Source of the DNA: Acanthoscelides obtectus
Taxonomy: Eukaryota; Arthropoda; Insecta; Coleoptera; Chrysomelidae
DNA: 64,000 nt
Direction: 5' to 3'
NCBI GenBank assembly: GCA_963669975.1
Contig: CAVLJG010000008.1
Span: 8,040,001 to 8,104,000 of the forward strand
The position numbers and the translations under genes are program-made. The notes beneath the pieces were generated by a model, which was not told the DNA's origin, did no database searches, and was given only the letters and a program-made list of their open reading frames with translations. Positions 11,112-22,029 of this stretch are shown here, one piece after another. The number at the start of each line of letters is the position of its first letter. Within the stretch, counting starts at the first letter, position 1.

Positions 11112-12493
11112 GTTTTATTTTAATAAAATTTTGTATAAGTACTTAATGAAGCATAATAAGTAAATGATAAAAATTTCGAAATGATTGCACTGCTTCAAAG
11201 CCCTTTGACCTTTAATAATGTGTGGATGCACCCTGATGTGCTACGCATTCTCCAACGCACCTAGGCATGCTTCTGATCAGGTGGTCAATATCCTCCTGTG
11301 GTATCTCATTCCAGGCAACCACCAACTCCTCTCGAAGTGCTTCTAGAGTCTGAGGAGGACGTTGCAAATTGAGCAATCTCCTACCTATCATATCCCACAC
11401 GTGCTCAATTGGGGATAAGTCGGAAGATCTTGGTGGCCATGGTAACAATGTGACACCATTATGTTGAAAGAAGTCTATTGTGACTCTTGCAACATGTGGT
11501 CGGGCATTATCTTGTTGGAAAGTTGGATCTGCCAGGGTGTCAAGATAGGGTAAAAGATGGGGTTCTAGAACTTCGTGGATATAACGCTGCGCGTTCATGT
11601 TACCTCTGATGAAGATTAAAGGTGACCTGGAACCATAAGCTATAGCACCCAAAACCATAACTCCAACAGTGTGATGAACATGTTTTTCAACAAAAAACTG
11701 TGGATTCCTCCTTTCACCACGTCGCCTTCTAACCCTGGCACGACCATCGTGCATGCCTAAACAAAATCGAGACTCGTCACTAAAGACAATTCTGTTCCAT
11801 TCCTGATCCCAGAGTGACCGTTGTCTGCACCACTCAAGGCGATTACGTCGGTGTTCTCGAGTTAAAGGGAGGACCCAGTGTGGCTGGTATGAAAACAAGC
11901 CAAAACTTCTCATTCGTCGGTAAACACTTCGCATGCCAATAGGTCTTCCGTGTTCTGCAAACCATTCATTTGCAATGGACCTGGTAGTGGAGAAACGGTC
12001 CCTTAAGGCCAATAATCTTAGGCGGCGATCATCATGGTCTGTTGTTCTACGGCGGCGTCCAGTGCCCCTTGCTCTTTGCGTACGGCCTTCTCGAAGCCAT
12101 GCCTGACAACACCTAACCACAGTGTCTACACTTCTTTGCACTCTAACTGCAATTGCCCGAAAAGAAAGTCCAGCTTCCCGAAGTCCCACTATACGGCCCC
12201 TATCAAACTCACTAAGTTGACAAAATCGTACAGGTCTCCGTACTCTAGGCATCGTAACCGATCGTAAAGGATGTCAAGAACCAAAATCCGCCAACGTTGA
12301 TTCTTTACTGCGGCTGAAATATTCATTTTTAGAGCGTTAGTGAATTAAAAAAAAAGCAGTATAAAAACCGGAATGTCCAACTGATAAGGCTGAAAATTTT
12401 TTCACTTGTCATTTGCAGTAAGATAAATACATTCACCAACTTTTATTAAAATAAAACTATTTAAACTGGGTGTTCGGATTTATATGTCACTTA
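11112..12493 (-). mobile_element. Tc1-like transposon, intact gene, left end eroded
   Basis: An intact DD34E transposase gene is flanked by a 17-bp inverted pair, GTTTTATTTTAATAAAA, at 11112-11128 and its reverse complement at 12441-12457. On the right, a further 35 bp or so to a TA near 12493 (read inward: ACTAAGTGACATATAAATCC, then GAACACCC) looks like the outer terminal repeat. The matching outer part is missing on the left, where the pentanucleotide array begins close by. That loss would disable transposition in cis even though the gene is open. Confidence 0.65.
11212..12252 (-). CDS. Tc1-family transposase, DD34E, intact
   Basis: A 346-residue open frame, the usual Tc1 length, starting at the ATG of MPRVRRPVRF. 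Residues 1-60 form the first HTH (FDRGRIVGLREAGLSFRAIA). GRRRRTT at about 65-71 is the GRPR-like AT-hook link. A second HTH follows to about residue 125. The catalytic acids are visible: D159 (IVFSDESRF), D248 (FQQDNARPH) and E283 (LSPIEHVW). Exactly 34 residues lie between the last two, which defines Tc1. The protein would bind the terminal repeats and cut and paste the element at TA sites. There is no intron, stop or frameshift. Fragments of the same subfamily lie at 470-720 and probably at 44180 and 58625. Confidence 0.92.
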   Translation of the reverse strand: MPRVRRPVRFCQLSEFDRGRIVGLREAGLSFRAIAVRVQRSVDTVVRCCQAWLREGRTQRARGTGRRRRTTDHDDRRLRLLALRDRFSTTRSIANEWFAEHGRPIGMRSVYRRMRSFGLFSYQPHWVLPLTREHRRNRLEWCRQRSLWDQEWNRIVFSDESRFCLGMHDGRARVRRRRGERRNPQFFVEKHVHHTVGVMVLGAIAYGSRSPLIFIRGNMNAQRYIHEVLEPHLLPYLDTLADPTFQQDNARPHVARVTIDFFQHNGVTLLPWPPRSSDLSPIEHVWDMIGRRLLNLQRPPQTLEALREELVVAWNEIPQEDIDHLIRSMPRCVGECVAHQGASTHY

Positions 12494-14014
12494 GTATATA
12501 TGCATATAGTCGGGTCATAAATCTTGCTCGTCCAGACGCTCCATAATTCAGACTTTTTCTTGAAAGGGTAAGTTTCGAAAAATGTTTTAAGCAACAATTG
12601 TGTTAGGAACATTCGGTTTATTGACGGAAATTATTTGGATTCTAAAACACTCCGAGTCTTTCTGTGATATACTTCAACTGGCATTTCTTATCAGAATACT
12701 AAGAGGCTTGATCCAGAAAAAATTATTGGCAAATATACCTACAAGTAGTTACCACTACAACTAAGGCACATCCCATTGTTCCACCAATCGATGTATACCC
12801 TGCTTAAAGAACTCTTGTGACTGGTGCTTGAAGAATTTTTAACGGACCGAAAATGGTTACCTTTTAACGCCTTTTTCAGTTGCCCAAAGATTTGCATTAG
12901 AATACAAAATACGGCTAATCGGTTGAAGGCCCTTGTAGAACAAGAATACAATTAGCCGTCAAGTATCAAGTAGTTTGAAAATACTTGACCTCATGTCAAA
13001 TATGATATCAAAAACATCACGTCGAGTCAAGCATAAGGTTTCAAGTAAATATCAAGTTACTGGACTTGATGAATTCCTAAGCACTGTATATTAGAGAGAC
13101 ACGTCATTATTCAGGTATAAAAAACAACAAGGACATTGTCTTCCGGAATGTATATTCTTTTTCGGCGAAATGTATCATCAAGGCCTTTTCGTACCAAAAA
13201 ATCGATAAAACATGACATTCTCAGCATTACCTGGAATTTGCTATGTGCGACTTTTTCCTGTATCTAACAATAAACAAATGCTAATAGGATATGTTTGCAA
13301 ATGAATCAATGTTACGGTCAATGTTCAATGTGTCCGTACGTACGTAGATTAACGACGGACATGCGAACATGATCAGAGTATCAGCGAGAATTTGTCAGCG
13401 GTGTCATCAGCGTAGATAAAATGCGACTACGCTTAAGTAGTAACTTTGGTTTGACGTCAAACCAAGGTACAACAAACCATCTATTATCAGACTGACAGGC
13501 GTTTGTGTGTCACTGTTTTGCTAAGAACTTTATGCGACATTTTTGTGTCAATGTGCTACGTAATTTGCTTCCTATTGTAATGTATGTTTTGTTGTTTTGA
13601 GGTATTATTAAAGCGATATATATATAAAAATGAGGCGTAGCAAGTTTCTAGGTACTGCCCGCGCACCTACCGTAATTGGAAAATTGTTGTTAAAGCAAAA
13701 TATCGACGGACATGATGATTTCCGAGAATGACGTCCTAGCGCGAACATCAAGACATCAAGTCATTTTCCTTGATGTCATGCTGTCTAGTAAACAATGAGC
13801 GACACATATAACTTTGAAATTTTTTTTGGTTCGACAGAGTAAATGTCAAATGTCAGACTGTTTTTTTTTTATACTCCAACTACCACGAAGGCCTAAGGCC
13901 TAAACACCCATTGGGTACCGTGGGGTTATTTTGACAACGAGCTTCATGAAGTGACATAACATCCCACATTTCCGCCTTCTAGATACCTACTAGATTGTAA
14001 CATTTGATGTAATA
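12494..14014. other. No gene; one long perfect palindrome
   Basis: AT-rich sequence with no coding motifs. The only clear structure is the 20-bp palindrome at 13446-13465, annotated separately. Confidence 0.35.
13446..13465. promoter_or_regulatory. 20-bp perfect palindrome around a CRE-like core
   Basis: TTGGTTTGACGTCAAACCAA equals its own reverse complement. The centre TGACGTCA is the consensus bound by CREB/ATF-type bZIP proteins. No gene is recognised beside it, so a regulatory role is only a possibility. It could equally be a chance palindrome or a remnant of a mobile-element end. Confidence 0.35.
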
Positions 14015-14268
14015 TTTTTTTTCTGTGACGGGAAAAAAGTTTGACATTTTACTTCTGTTGGCAGGTAACAAAATGTCATTTGTTATGAAATTACTTTTTT
14101 CTCCGGGAAAAAATGAGTACTTTTTTCAAATTTCACATCGATCATTTTCTGACTCAAATATTGTAATAATATAATTTTTCAGTATTAAATCGTCACAGAA
14201 AAAAATTGTGTATTATACACGAGATTTCAGCTTCTATTCTAAATAAATCTACTACTTTTTTCCCTTGT
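14015..14268 (-). mobile_element. Non-autonomous miniature of the tyrosine-recombinase element at 49.3 kb
   Basis: Read on the minus strand, the first ~150 bp match 49280-49430, including ACAAGGGAAAAAAGTA, TACACAATTTTTTTCTG and the block around TATTATTACAATATTT. The last ~100 bp match 50690-50775, including GAAAAAAGTAATTTC and TGACATTTTGTTACCTG. The two ends are joined with no coding sequence between. This is the arrangement of an internal-deletion derivative mobilised in trans by a full element. Confidence 0.8.
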
Positions 14269-14501
14269 ATAATTTTTAAGGCAGCTCCGAAAAGCATTTT
14301 TTACTACAAAACTATGCGAGACGACGTATTTTTATGAAGAGTAAACCTTGAAGTAAATAAAAGGATCGTTAAAATAAAAAAACGTTCGGGATTTTTGTAA
14401 ATGTCAAAGATTAGGAGGTCTAGCAAAACATATGTGTTCCAAATGTCCTTCAAATCGGACATCAGTCTAAAAAGTATCTGAAAAAATGTGCTTAAAAAGA
14501 A

Positions 14502-14835
14502 AACTCTGCCGCGCGTGATGCTAGGCGAAATCTGGCAACACCGTCGTGTTTGTCGGCTCTCCCACCACCGATCCCAACAAGAAGCGCCTTTCCCTGTTAC
14601 CACCAGGTGCGAAATTCGTGCGTTCATTTGATTTTGGCTATGTAGAAAAATAGCTTAAAGATCAAAGTTTCTAATGGTAAATTTTCGAGTGAAAAGTGGA
14701 TCACACCTCTGCATAGAAAAAATGGCGACTATGTAGAAAAATAGCTTAAAGATCAAGGTTTCCAATGGTAAATTCGTTTCTTCAAATAAAAAACTCCTTG
14801 GGCCTGAAAAAATCCTAATTCTGCGACAACCCTCG
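14502..14835 (-). mobile_element. Rearranged copy of the 9.3-kb MITE
   Basis: On the minus strand this copy starts with the CGAGGGTTGTCGCAG end next to a TA (14836-14837) and follows the 9336-9624 element through TAGCTTAAAGATCAA and CACCACCGATCCCAACA. The far end is missing beyond about 14502. A block of about 45 bp (TGTAGAAAAATAGCTTAAAG onward) is present twice, near 14640 and 14730, so the copy carries an internal duplication. Confidence 0.75.
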
Positions 14836-14837
14836 TA

Positions 14838-15698
14838 TTTGTGCAGATTTTATATGAGTATATTTCCAACATAAGCGTTTTAATCTTCTGTGCTACAAGA
14901 AGATACATACAAACTCTTGGCTAATTTTGGATTAGCAGCTCGATTTTTGAAATTATTTTTTAAGAGTCACTGTAATGTCAATGGTCGTGCTGGCACCGAG
15001 CAGAAAAGCTTGCAGACTTATAGTGGAATGCATGGAAAGCTTATACCGTACAACTTGGAGATAAATGAATATTTTCAAGCAGATGGAACTAAATACTATT
15101 TATAGGTATATACCTGTATGCTATTTTTGATCGAGTTTGACCTGTGGACCTTTGGATCTCCAAAACGCTTACTAGATGATTCTGCTCTTACATCTAACGT
15201 ACTTCACTAATACATTTCGACTCTGTGCCCATTCCACTTTAGAATTGCAGCTTTAGTTATAACAACATTAAAAATGTGACCTGATTGGCGTAACAAAGCC
15301 CTTGAAGTGTGGATGCTTCAGTATTGAGTGCGTCCATTATCGAATAAACATAATGCTGCATTATTAATCATTGATCTCTGGTGCAGTGATCTATTTCTGG
15401 TGTTTTCCCATTATCATAGACGGAAGTTATTACATTAAAACCAAACAAAGGTAGTAGGAGATAGTCATTATCCAAAATTGATGTCCATCTAATTTTCATG
15501 TTGTTTACAAGCACGTTGGACTATTATGGTCTGGAAGACCTTGTCTAAATGAAAACAAAGTATACTTATGGTAAAACAGTGTTTTCTAAGCTGGAACAAC
15601 ATTTCTTTAGGAAGATTGCATAACAGAACGATCGTTTCCCGGGCAGAGTATAATAGCTCAGGCTACAGAGAAAAATAGGTATTTCGTGTAAAAAAATT
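14838..15698. other. No recognisable feature
   Basis: Short open frames only, with no familiar motif. I see no repeat structure here. Confidence 0.3.
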
Positions 15699-16131
15699 CA
15701 GTATTTTGTTTGTATAATTTTCAAATTAAACTTTATTAATAATCGGTAAACAGGAGATTTTAGAGCATAAAAAGACCTTTTTTTATTTTTCAACAATTAA
15801 AATCGATAAACACTTAAGCTAAATACGGAGCTTTTTAGCAATATTAAATAAATGTTTAAAAGTATTGCAGCAACAACTGTAAATGGCTAAACATTGTGAG
15901 AGTAAGGGCATCATTGGTGTTAATATGTGTGCGAAATTTCAGCCGGAATCGGTTAATAGTTTATGTAAAAATCTAATTGTTTATCCCAGAGACGAATTAT
16001 TTAAATAACAACGGTTCTTCTCCAAGATTTTAATTCTTGAAAAAAAAATGAAGGTCTTTTTATGATCTAAAATAACCAGCTTACCGATCATTTATAAAGT
16101 TTTATTTAAAAATTATACAAGCAAAATACTG
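15699..16131. mobile_element. Foldback MITE with arms of about 90 bp
   Basis: The left arm, from 15699 (CAGTATTTTGTTTGTATAAT), pairs with the right arm ending at 16131. Read inward, the right arm is CAGTATTTTGCTTGTATAAT. Both arms continue through AAACTTTAT, ATCGGTAA and CATAAAAAGACCTT. The arms are diverged by roughly a tenth to a fifth. There is no coding capacity. No family is assigned. Confidence 0.8.
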
Positions 16132-17419
16132 TATTTTGGGCTTTTCCCATTGTTTATAAAGTATCAACGCATATCTGGCGTATGTTTTTATGTATTTGTC
16201 ATTAGAAAGACCCCTTTCATGGGGCTCCTACAATCACGAGCACCATCTGCTGAGGTAACAGGGTGCTGAAAACAAAACCCCACAGGGTGCTATAGAGCCA
16301 CTTTTTCATTTTTTTCTCTAGGTTCTTTTTAAAAAAAATGGCGAAGTTGAACAGAAAAAGTGTGCACTTCAACCCATCATAAAACTTGTGCAAAAACAAA
16401 ATTTCAAAAAGTGCTCTTATAGCACCCTGGGCAATTATCTTCTCAACATACTGTATGAATTTCATTCAAAAATATTGAAATGGAGTGCCAGTTTTGAAGC
16501 AGCTGAACCCTTGTAAATGGCTTGAAACTCATTGCGTCGGAGCCGCCTTAAAATGATACCTGCTAAACTTTTTTCACCCTTTTTTTATCTAGCCTGGACT
16601 ATAATAAATTATCGATTGATAAAAATACTTGTTAATAATTGATTACAAACGTATAGGCATCAAAGTAGAATAAACAAATATGTAGTATAATATAAGTATG
16701 TACATTTTTTTAAAGAAAAATCAATAATGACCTTGGGCAAATTGAAAATTGGATACAAGAAGCCTGAAACCACTTTACTGCAGACGTAATTTTTAGCTGT
16801 TGTCTTCGTTATCGATTAAGTATAAAAAAATTAGGTTATTCGGCTCTGAATTTGAGTTTTACAATACAGAATAAATAATTGTTGCGAAATGTTCATATTT
16901 AGTGGTGACTTTTCAAGACGTCATAATGCAATTTTTGATACACATTTGGCATTGCCGTCAGAATAAATAATCACCATTACGATGCAAAATGTCTAGAAAA
17001 CTAATCGACTCATATTATACACTATTCAAGCCATTTGAAAAGCATATTAGAGCTGATACAGTAATTGAAGTTGAGAGCATTACAAAACTACATAATTATG
17101 CTAAATTGATGAAAATGCGAAAAGATGTCAATCGGTCATTATCCAGATTGATGCCCTGCATGCGAATTTGATTTAAGTGACCTCCAGTTCTCCTTGATTT
17201 ACATGAGTGGCGTACACAGTACATCATTTTTTTCGAAAATCAGTGCTAGAAGCAGAAATAAAACAAATAATCGTTAAGAAACCTATGATTGAGAAACATT
17301 TGTAGAGAATTTGGGTTATGGTGTGATTTTGGAAACGAAATTAGCGAAACGAAAAGTTTACATCCCTGCCGAAAATATTCATACCGCACCAACGATCAAC
17401 GGCGGCCTTTTAGTTTACG
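16132..17419. other. No confident gene; several short open frames
   Basis: A G/C-richer block at about 16205-16300 repeats the phrase CAGGGTGCT twice. A 60-residue open frame at 16989-17171 (MSRKLIDSYYTLFKPFEKH...) has no motif I know. I cannot assign any of it. Confidence 0.3.
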
Positions 17420-17760
17420 TCAGGCAGTTGTGGAGTAAACTAGTCACACGCTGAGGCTCATGCCGTTGCTCTTGATATAACGAAAGCTTTCGATCAGCTG
17501 CCCTCTTCTGCAAACTTCCATCCAGTTGCTGGGAAAAAGGTACTTTTCTCCACATAACATTCGCACTCTGTACACGGCCTAGATAGACCTAGCCTCGAGT
17601 ACTGCTCACACGTTTGGGTTGCTGCCGCCCCAACTACATTATCCGTGCCCGATGCTGTGCAGAGGAGGGCTGTCCGATTGATCGACGACTTTTCTCAGTT
17701 TCAACCGCCATTTCAACGGGCTTTGCTCCTCAAAGCCTGCTAGATGGACCCTTCGGAATC
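17420..17760 (+). pseudogene. Non-LTR reverse transcriptase fragment, internally deleted
   Basis: The first part reads AHAVALDITKAFDQL, the block with the first catalytic aspartate of the reverse transcriptase palm. It then jumps to RPSLEYCSHVWVAAAPTTL and DAVQRRAVRLIDDF, the C-terminal block that follows the RT domain in jockey-like non-LTR elements. The FADD box and thumb are deleted between them, and stops and shifts are present. It belongs to the same lineage as the fragments at 26.2, 31.6, 33.96 and 41.5 kb, since the ITKA(F/L)DQL block is shared. Confidence 0.75.
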
Positions 17761-17848
17761 CGGTCCTAACCGTGTAAAACTTCGTAGATCGAAAACTGGA
17801 CAATATGGCGTCTAAAAGAGAAAATAAGATTGATGATTTAGGAGAAAT

Positions 17849-19858
17849 GTATACTTTATCTGAAGTCACTTGAAATAGCATAAAAACCTTTGGTCGGCGC
17901 GTCCTTTGTAATTTCATGACGTATCATAGGCGTGCGGTCATTTATTTAGAACGATAATAATAATGTTTTTATATCACAATAAATTGATTTTACTATCTTC
18001 TTATTTTTTTGATTTGGGATAAAAAATACTTATATTGGGAGTTTAATTTATGTTGACTGAAAGACTAATGGAAAAATTACAGAATTCCAACGTTTGACAT
18101 AGGCAAATATTTACATAGCAGGTAGGTATATAAAAAAGTTATATAAAGACTTACATTATAGGTATTTATATATCATCCTCGCCTTCGGAGCTGTCGCTAG
18201 AGTCATCTTGTAGAGGAATTACAACGGGATTTACAGGAGGCAAAACACAATATTCATTTTCTTTTTCAATAATATGCCTAGAACACTGCTTCCATAGGTC
18301 TGTGGCAGCAATATGAGATACTGCATCTCTTATTGTGGCCAATAGCGATTCACTTAATTGATTATGTTTTCTTACTTTTTTTTTTAAAGCAGCCCAGACC
18401 AACTCAATCGGGTTAAAAATGCAGTAATAGGGAGGTAGACGTAATACTTCATGGCCATTTTGCTGAAGCAGATTGTCAACAACATACTCTTTTTCAAATT
18501 TTTGTCTTTTAATAAGATCCAATAATATGGCTTTGGTTGATTTTTGTGGTATTTCCATTCCCTTATCCTTCATAAAATCAATAATGTCTTGTTTTTTTGT
18601 GCCTGTATTCGGAATTTTGTTTTTCTGTCGGGAATGCGCATTGTCCATAATAATCACTGAATTTGGGGAAATGTTTGGTATTAACTGCTGCTCTATCCAC
18701 TTTTCAAATAAGTCGGAGGTCATGTCCTCATGATAGTCGGCACATGATTCTTTGATATTTTTGGCAGATAACAGCAAGGCATTAGGTATAAATTCATTTT
18801 CACTGCCAGCATGGGGAATAATGATTCGTTTTCCACGGTTGCATGGTGCATTTAAAATGCACTTGTTGCTGTCGTCAACCCAGCCGTACTGCACAACATC
18901 ATGGGTATCATACCACGTTTCATCCAGGTAAATCAGATTTCTTTTCTGCTCTCTATAGATTTTAACTTTGTGCAAAAATTCTTGGCGCAATTCAACGATT
19001 CGAGACAACTCCATAATCACCATTCTTTTATCTAATTTTTTGTATTGAAAACCACACAGTTTTACAATACAGTGCAGTGAGTCTAAGCATTTGAAATTAT
19101 AAAAATCTTCAGGATAATCTTTTAATTTATCCCGTATCATTTCCAACGTGGGCACCAAATTTTCTTTATAAAATCCGTATATTATACGACGAATATCATC
19201 CTGAAAACCCACGTCTATTCTTTTTAATTTTTGCCCTATGTGCTTTCTGTGGAAGGAATGGTTGACTACATCTCCCCTTTTTATATACCGATAAATGGTA
19301 GACCGACTGATTTTTGTCAGGATACAAATTCTGTTTAAAATTTGATTTTGCGAGGAATCTGGATTTTCGTTTTTCAAACAATCATACATATTTAGGATTA
19401 CTCTTTGGGTCTGTTCCTCTAAATCTTTATGAAAGAATTCTGCCTGCACAGGTTCATCAACCATCTCCTTGTGGCTTGGAGCATTTTCCCAAGGTCTCCA
19501 AAGAGCCATATTTAGGACACACAAGAACAATCAACACAACAATTAAATCAACAAGTAAACTGAGTATTCAAAAGTCAAAAACACACAAACTAATAAAATC
19601 TATGAAAAAACACGGACAGACTAAAGAAAACACGTTTATTCACCGCCACCCGGCACTGGCTAAACTGTTTCAATTTTCAGTTCGGAGCTCTGAAATACAC
19701 GCTTTCTCATTGGCTATGTGAAACTGCCTTTGATCTTATACGGGGGATATTTGCTGCCAAATTTGGCGATTTTTGCAGCAACAGAGCGTGTTAAATATAG
19801 ATATATAAAACGCACCCGGTATTTCACAGTGTTTCAAGTGACTTCAGATAAAGTATAC
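17849..19858 (-). mobile_element. IS630/Tc1-like transposon with wide D-E spacing, nearly intact
   Basis: Identical 27-bp inverted repeats (GTATACTTTATCTGAAGTCA then CTTGAAA) lie at 17849-17875 and 19832-19858. Each has a TA at the outer edge, consistent with TA target duplication. The interior holds a single long transposase frame on the minus strand. Identical ends and an unbroken gene point to a recent insertion. Near the right end, GCACCCGGTA around 19813 looks like the end of another TA-inserting element, but I found no matching partner. Confidence 0.88.
18166..19530 (-). CDS. IS630/Tc1-like transposase (DD79E by count)
   Basis: An open frame of 454 residues. The second methionine (MALWRPWENAPSH, at 19509) is as likely a start and would give 447. 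An HTH lies at about residues 60-85 (LTKISRSTIYRYIKRG). The catalytic acids are D203 (LIYLDETW), D296 (VIIMDNAHS) and E376 (PPYYCIFNPIELVW), with 79 residues between the last two. The relative at 4.2 kb has DNAPYHS where this one has DNAHS, so two residues beside the second Asp are missing. This may impair catalysis despite the open frame. The protein ends in an acidic tail (DDSSDSSEGEDD) like its relative. No stop or shift is present. Confidence 0.88.
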   Translation of the reverse strand: MFLCVLNMALWRPWENAPSHKEMVDEPVQAEFFHKDLEEQTQRVILNMYDCLKNENPDSSQNQILNRICILTKISRSTIYRYIKRGDVVNHSFHRKHIGQKLKRIDVGFQDDIRRIIYGFYKENLVPTLEMIRDKLKDYPEDFYNFKCLDSLHCIVKLCGFQYKKLDKRMVIMELSRIVELRQEFLHKVKIYREQKRNLIYLDETWYDTHDVVQYGWVDDSNKCILNAPCNRGKRIIIPHAGSENEFIPNALLLSAKNIKESCADYHEDMTSDLFEKWIEQQLIPNISPNSVIIMDNAHSRQKNKIPNTGTKKQDIIDFMKDKGMEIPQKSTKAILLDLIKRQKFEKEYVVDNLLQQNGHEVLRLPPYYCIFNPIELVWAALKKKVRKHNQLSESLLATIRDAVSHIAATDLWKQCSRHIIEKENEYCVLPPVNPVVIPLQDDSSDSSEGEDDI

Positions 19859-21414
19859 TTTTTATTTTGAAATCTCATCTCATATGAACTGAGGAAAAAA
19901 TAAAACACTTCGACTACGACTTCGATCAGAGATCCCAAAGGGGAGAGTAAAATGTGAGACACCCGGTATAGTTTTATTTTGTCGGCACATCCTGCAGCCA
20001 AATTCTGTCTTCTTCGAATGACGCATTCATTGACGTGCAGTTTGAACTTGTCAATTATGATAAACTTGAAATATCGTCCAAAATGACTGAAGCGTCATTT
20101 TGAATAACGACTTATGCTATTTGAAAAAAGAAGGTAATGATGATGAACTTTGGCGAAGAATAGAAATACGTCGTTTTCTAGTATCGATCGCTAATCAATT
20201 ACTGCACGTAACTTCATGTAACTCATTATTCTGAATTGTCAACAATCATTTCATGTATGCGATATTTTACTCTATTAACGCTACCAGTTACAAAAAGCAA
20301 GGCGTACATAAATATTCAACGAAACAAGACGATGTACCATTAATATATTTTAGAAGACTACATTTTGCACACATACTAATAATGAAATTACTAGCAATTT
20401 TAAATACAGCTTTCGAACAGCTTTGATCAGGAATCTCACACGCAAAGGATTTTATTCGTATGGTAATTTACCGACGACGTAGCGTAGTATTGCTATCATT
20501 AAAGATCTTTGTTTTCATTAGCGGTCATAACACTTTAAACAGTCGTGCCCAAACTGACAGACAGACAGACAGACCGAGAAAAATAAGCGACATGTTTTCA
20601 CGCGGAATCCAAAAAACATACTCTCATTTTCAAAATTTTTCGCGATTACACTTCCTAGCCACTAGGCGCTGAAAGTAAAAGTACCGTTGAGGATAAGACA
20701 GTTTATCACAAGCTATTTTCAAGATTCCTTTCATTCCTCAGGGTATATGGTCGACAAATCACGTTACATAATGGTTATTTACACACTGTTTATGTTATAT
20801 AAATGTAAAACGATATAATTAGAAATATTCCCGTAATTGAATGAATTTGGAAATAACGACAATTTATACCATTTTACTACCATATAGTATTTGCCATCAT
20901 TCTATGTTGTTATAAAAATATCTTCAACTTCAGGAAAACACAACCGTCCGGTATTTTATTGAATACGCGTTACCAATTTGAAAAGGAAACGAGGGTGGGT
21001 TGGGCCTAGACGGTCGTCGGCTCCTTTAAAGAGGAAAGGATGACTGCGGGTGCATACCAAGATAAATTTTTATAAATCGTTTTTTATTTTGGTACTCAGC
21101 AAGTGATCATTTAGTTTTTTTCTACCCTTGTTACTGTTCGTCGATATTGTGTTGTTGAATTGTTGTTGGTGTGATTGTTCTTGAGTGCCTTTTTATATCA
21201 AAGCTGGTAATGGACAATAAAGGTTCATATGCGACCATTTTAATTACGAATGCAGTGAGTTTAATTCATGATGAGGTGTGGAGGGAATAAATTATAGCAA
21301 GAAGAGGTCTTACCATGGAAGATGTGCTGCAGCTGTAGTGAGCCACAATACCCAGCGGCCAGTACATATGGTCTAAATACATTTGCGTTATAAGCTTAGT
21401 CCAACCTCGCTTAT
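19859..21414. other. No gene; one orphan transposon end
   Basis: ACACCCGGTATA near 19960, read on the minus strand as TACCGGGTGTCTCACATTTT, looks like the end of a TA-inserting element. No partner was found. A short GACA run occurs at about 20560. The rest is AT-rich with no recognisable coding. Confidence 0.3.
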
Positions 21415-21905
21415 CGCTAAGATGGAACAAAGACTCAAACGCAAGAATCTTGAAAAGAAACTCAGACCAAAAAAAGCTGACATAAAAATAACTAACAATT
21501 CGGATAGCAATTCCAAAGAAAATGAATAGTTTTATGGCGAATTCAATCAAAAACCTGACATTAACTACGTTGATTTGGAGATTGCTAAGCGAAAATTTTT
21601 AGGGAAACTTGAAAAAAGTGACGACGAGATTTTGCAGATCGAACAGGTCACCAAATCACAGGACTGTACTTTGTCGCGCCTTCATCGGAGGATAAGGTTG
21701 ACAGCGTCTCGATTTGGTGAAGTTTGTAGAAGAAGGCAGACAACAAGCTGTAAAGTTCTAGTAAACACCATCATATACCCAACAGAGTTTTCTAGTAACG
21801 CAATAAAAAAGGCAATACAAAAATCATTGGACACCGCAGTTCAGTCCTGTGGTTTGTTTATTGATCGCACACATCCATTTCTGGCAGCATCCCCTCCATC
21901 TACCT
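21415..21905 (+). pseudogene. YqaJ-type exonuclease domain fragment
   Basis: The frame reads RIRLTASRFGEVCRRRQTT, a block typical of YqaJ/lambda-exonuclease-like proteins found in many copies in insect genomes. After LLVNTIIYPTEF-like sequence it continues to SCGLFIDRTHPFLAASP. Between these the usual stretch that leads to the nuclease core is shortened. The expected DG-containing catalytic block after AASP is lost, where the frame runs into unrelated sequence. Upstream of the best ATG (21575), a lysine-rich leader (RKNLEKKLRPKKADIK) ends in a TAG, so the N-terminus is broken too. The family is often carried by mobile or virus-derived DNA, but which carrier applies here is not visible. Confidence 0.65.
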
Positions 21906-22029
21906 ATTACAGTAGACAAGAAATGTACTTAATCCAGGTACAAGCCTACCTGTTTATTGCTTTGCAAAAACTACCTAACATCGATATTTCTACAAATATT
22001 TGTTATTCTCAGCCGTATATCCAATATTG

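Noticed and set aside
12034..12267. Plus-strand frame over the Tc1 gene
   Set aside because: It is an antisense shadow of the intact transposase.
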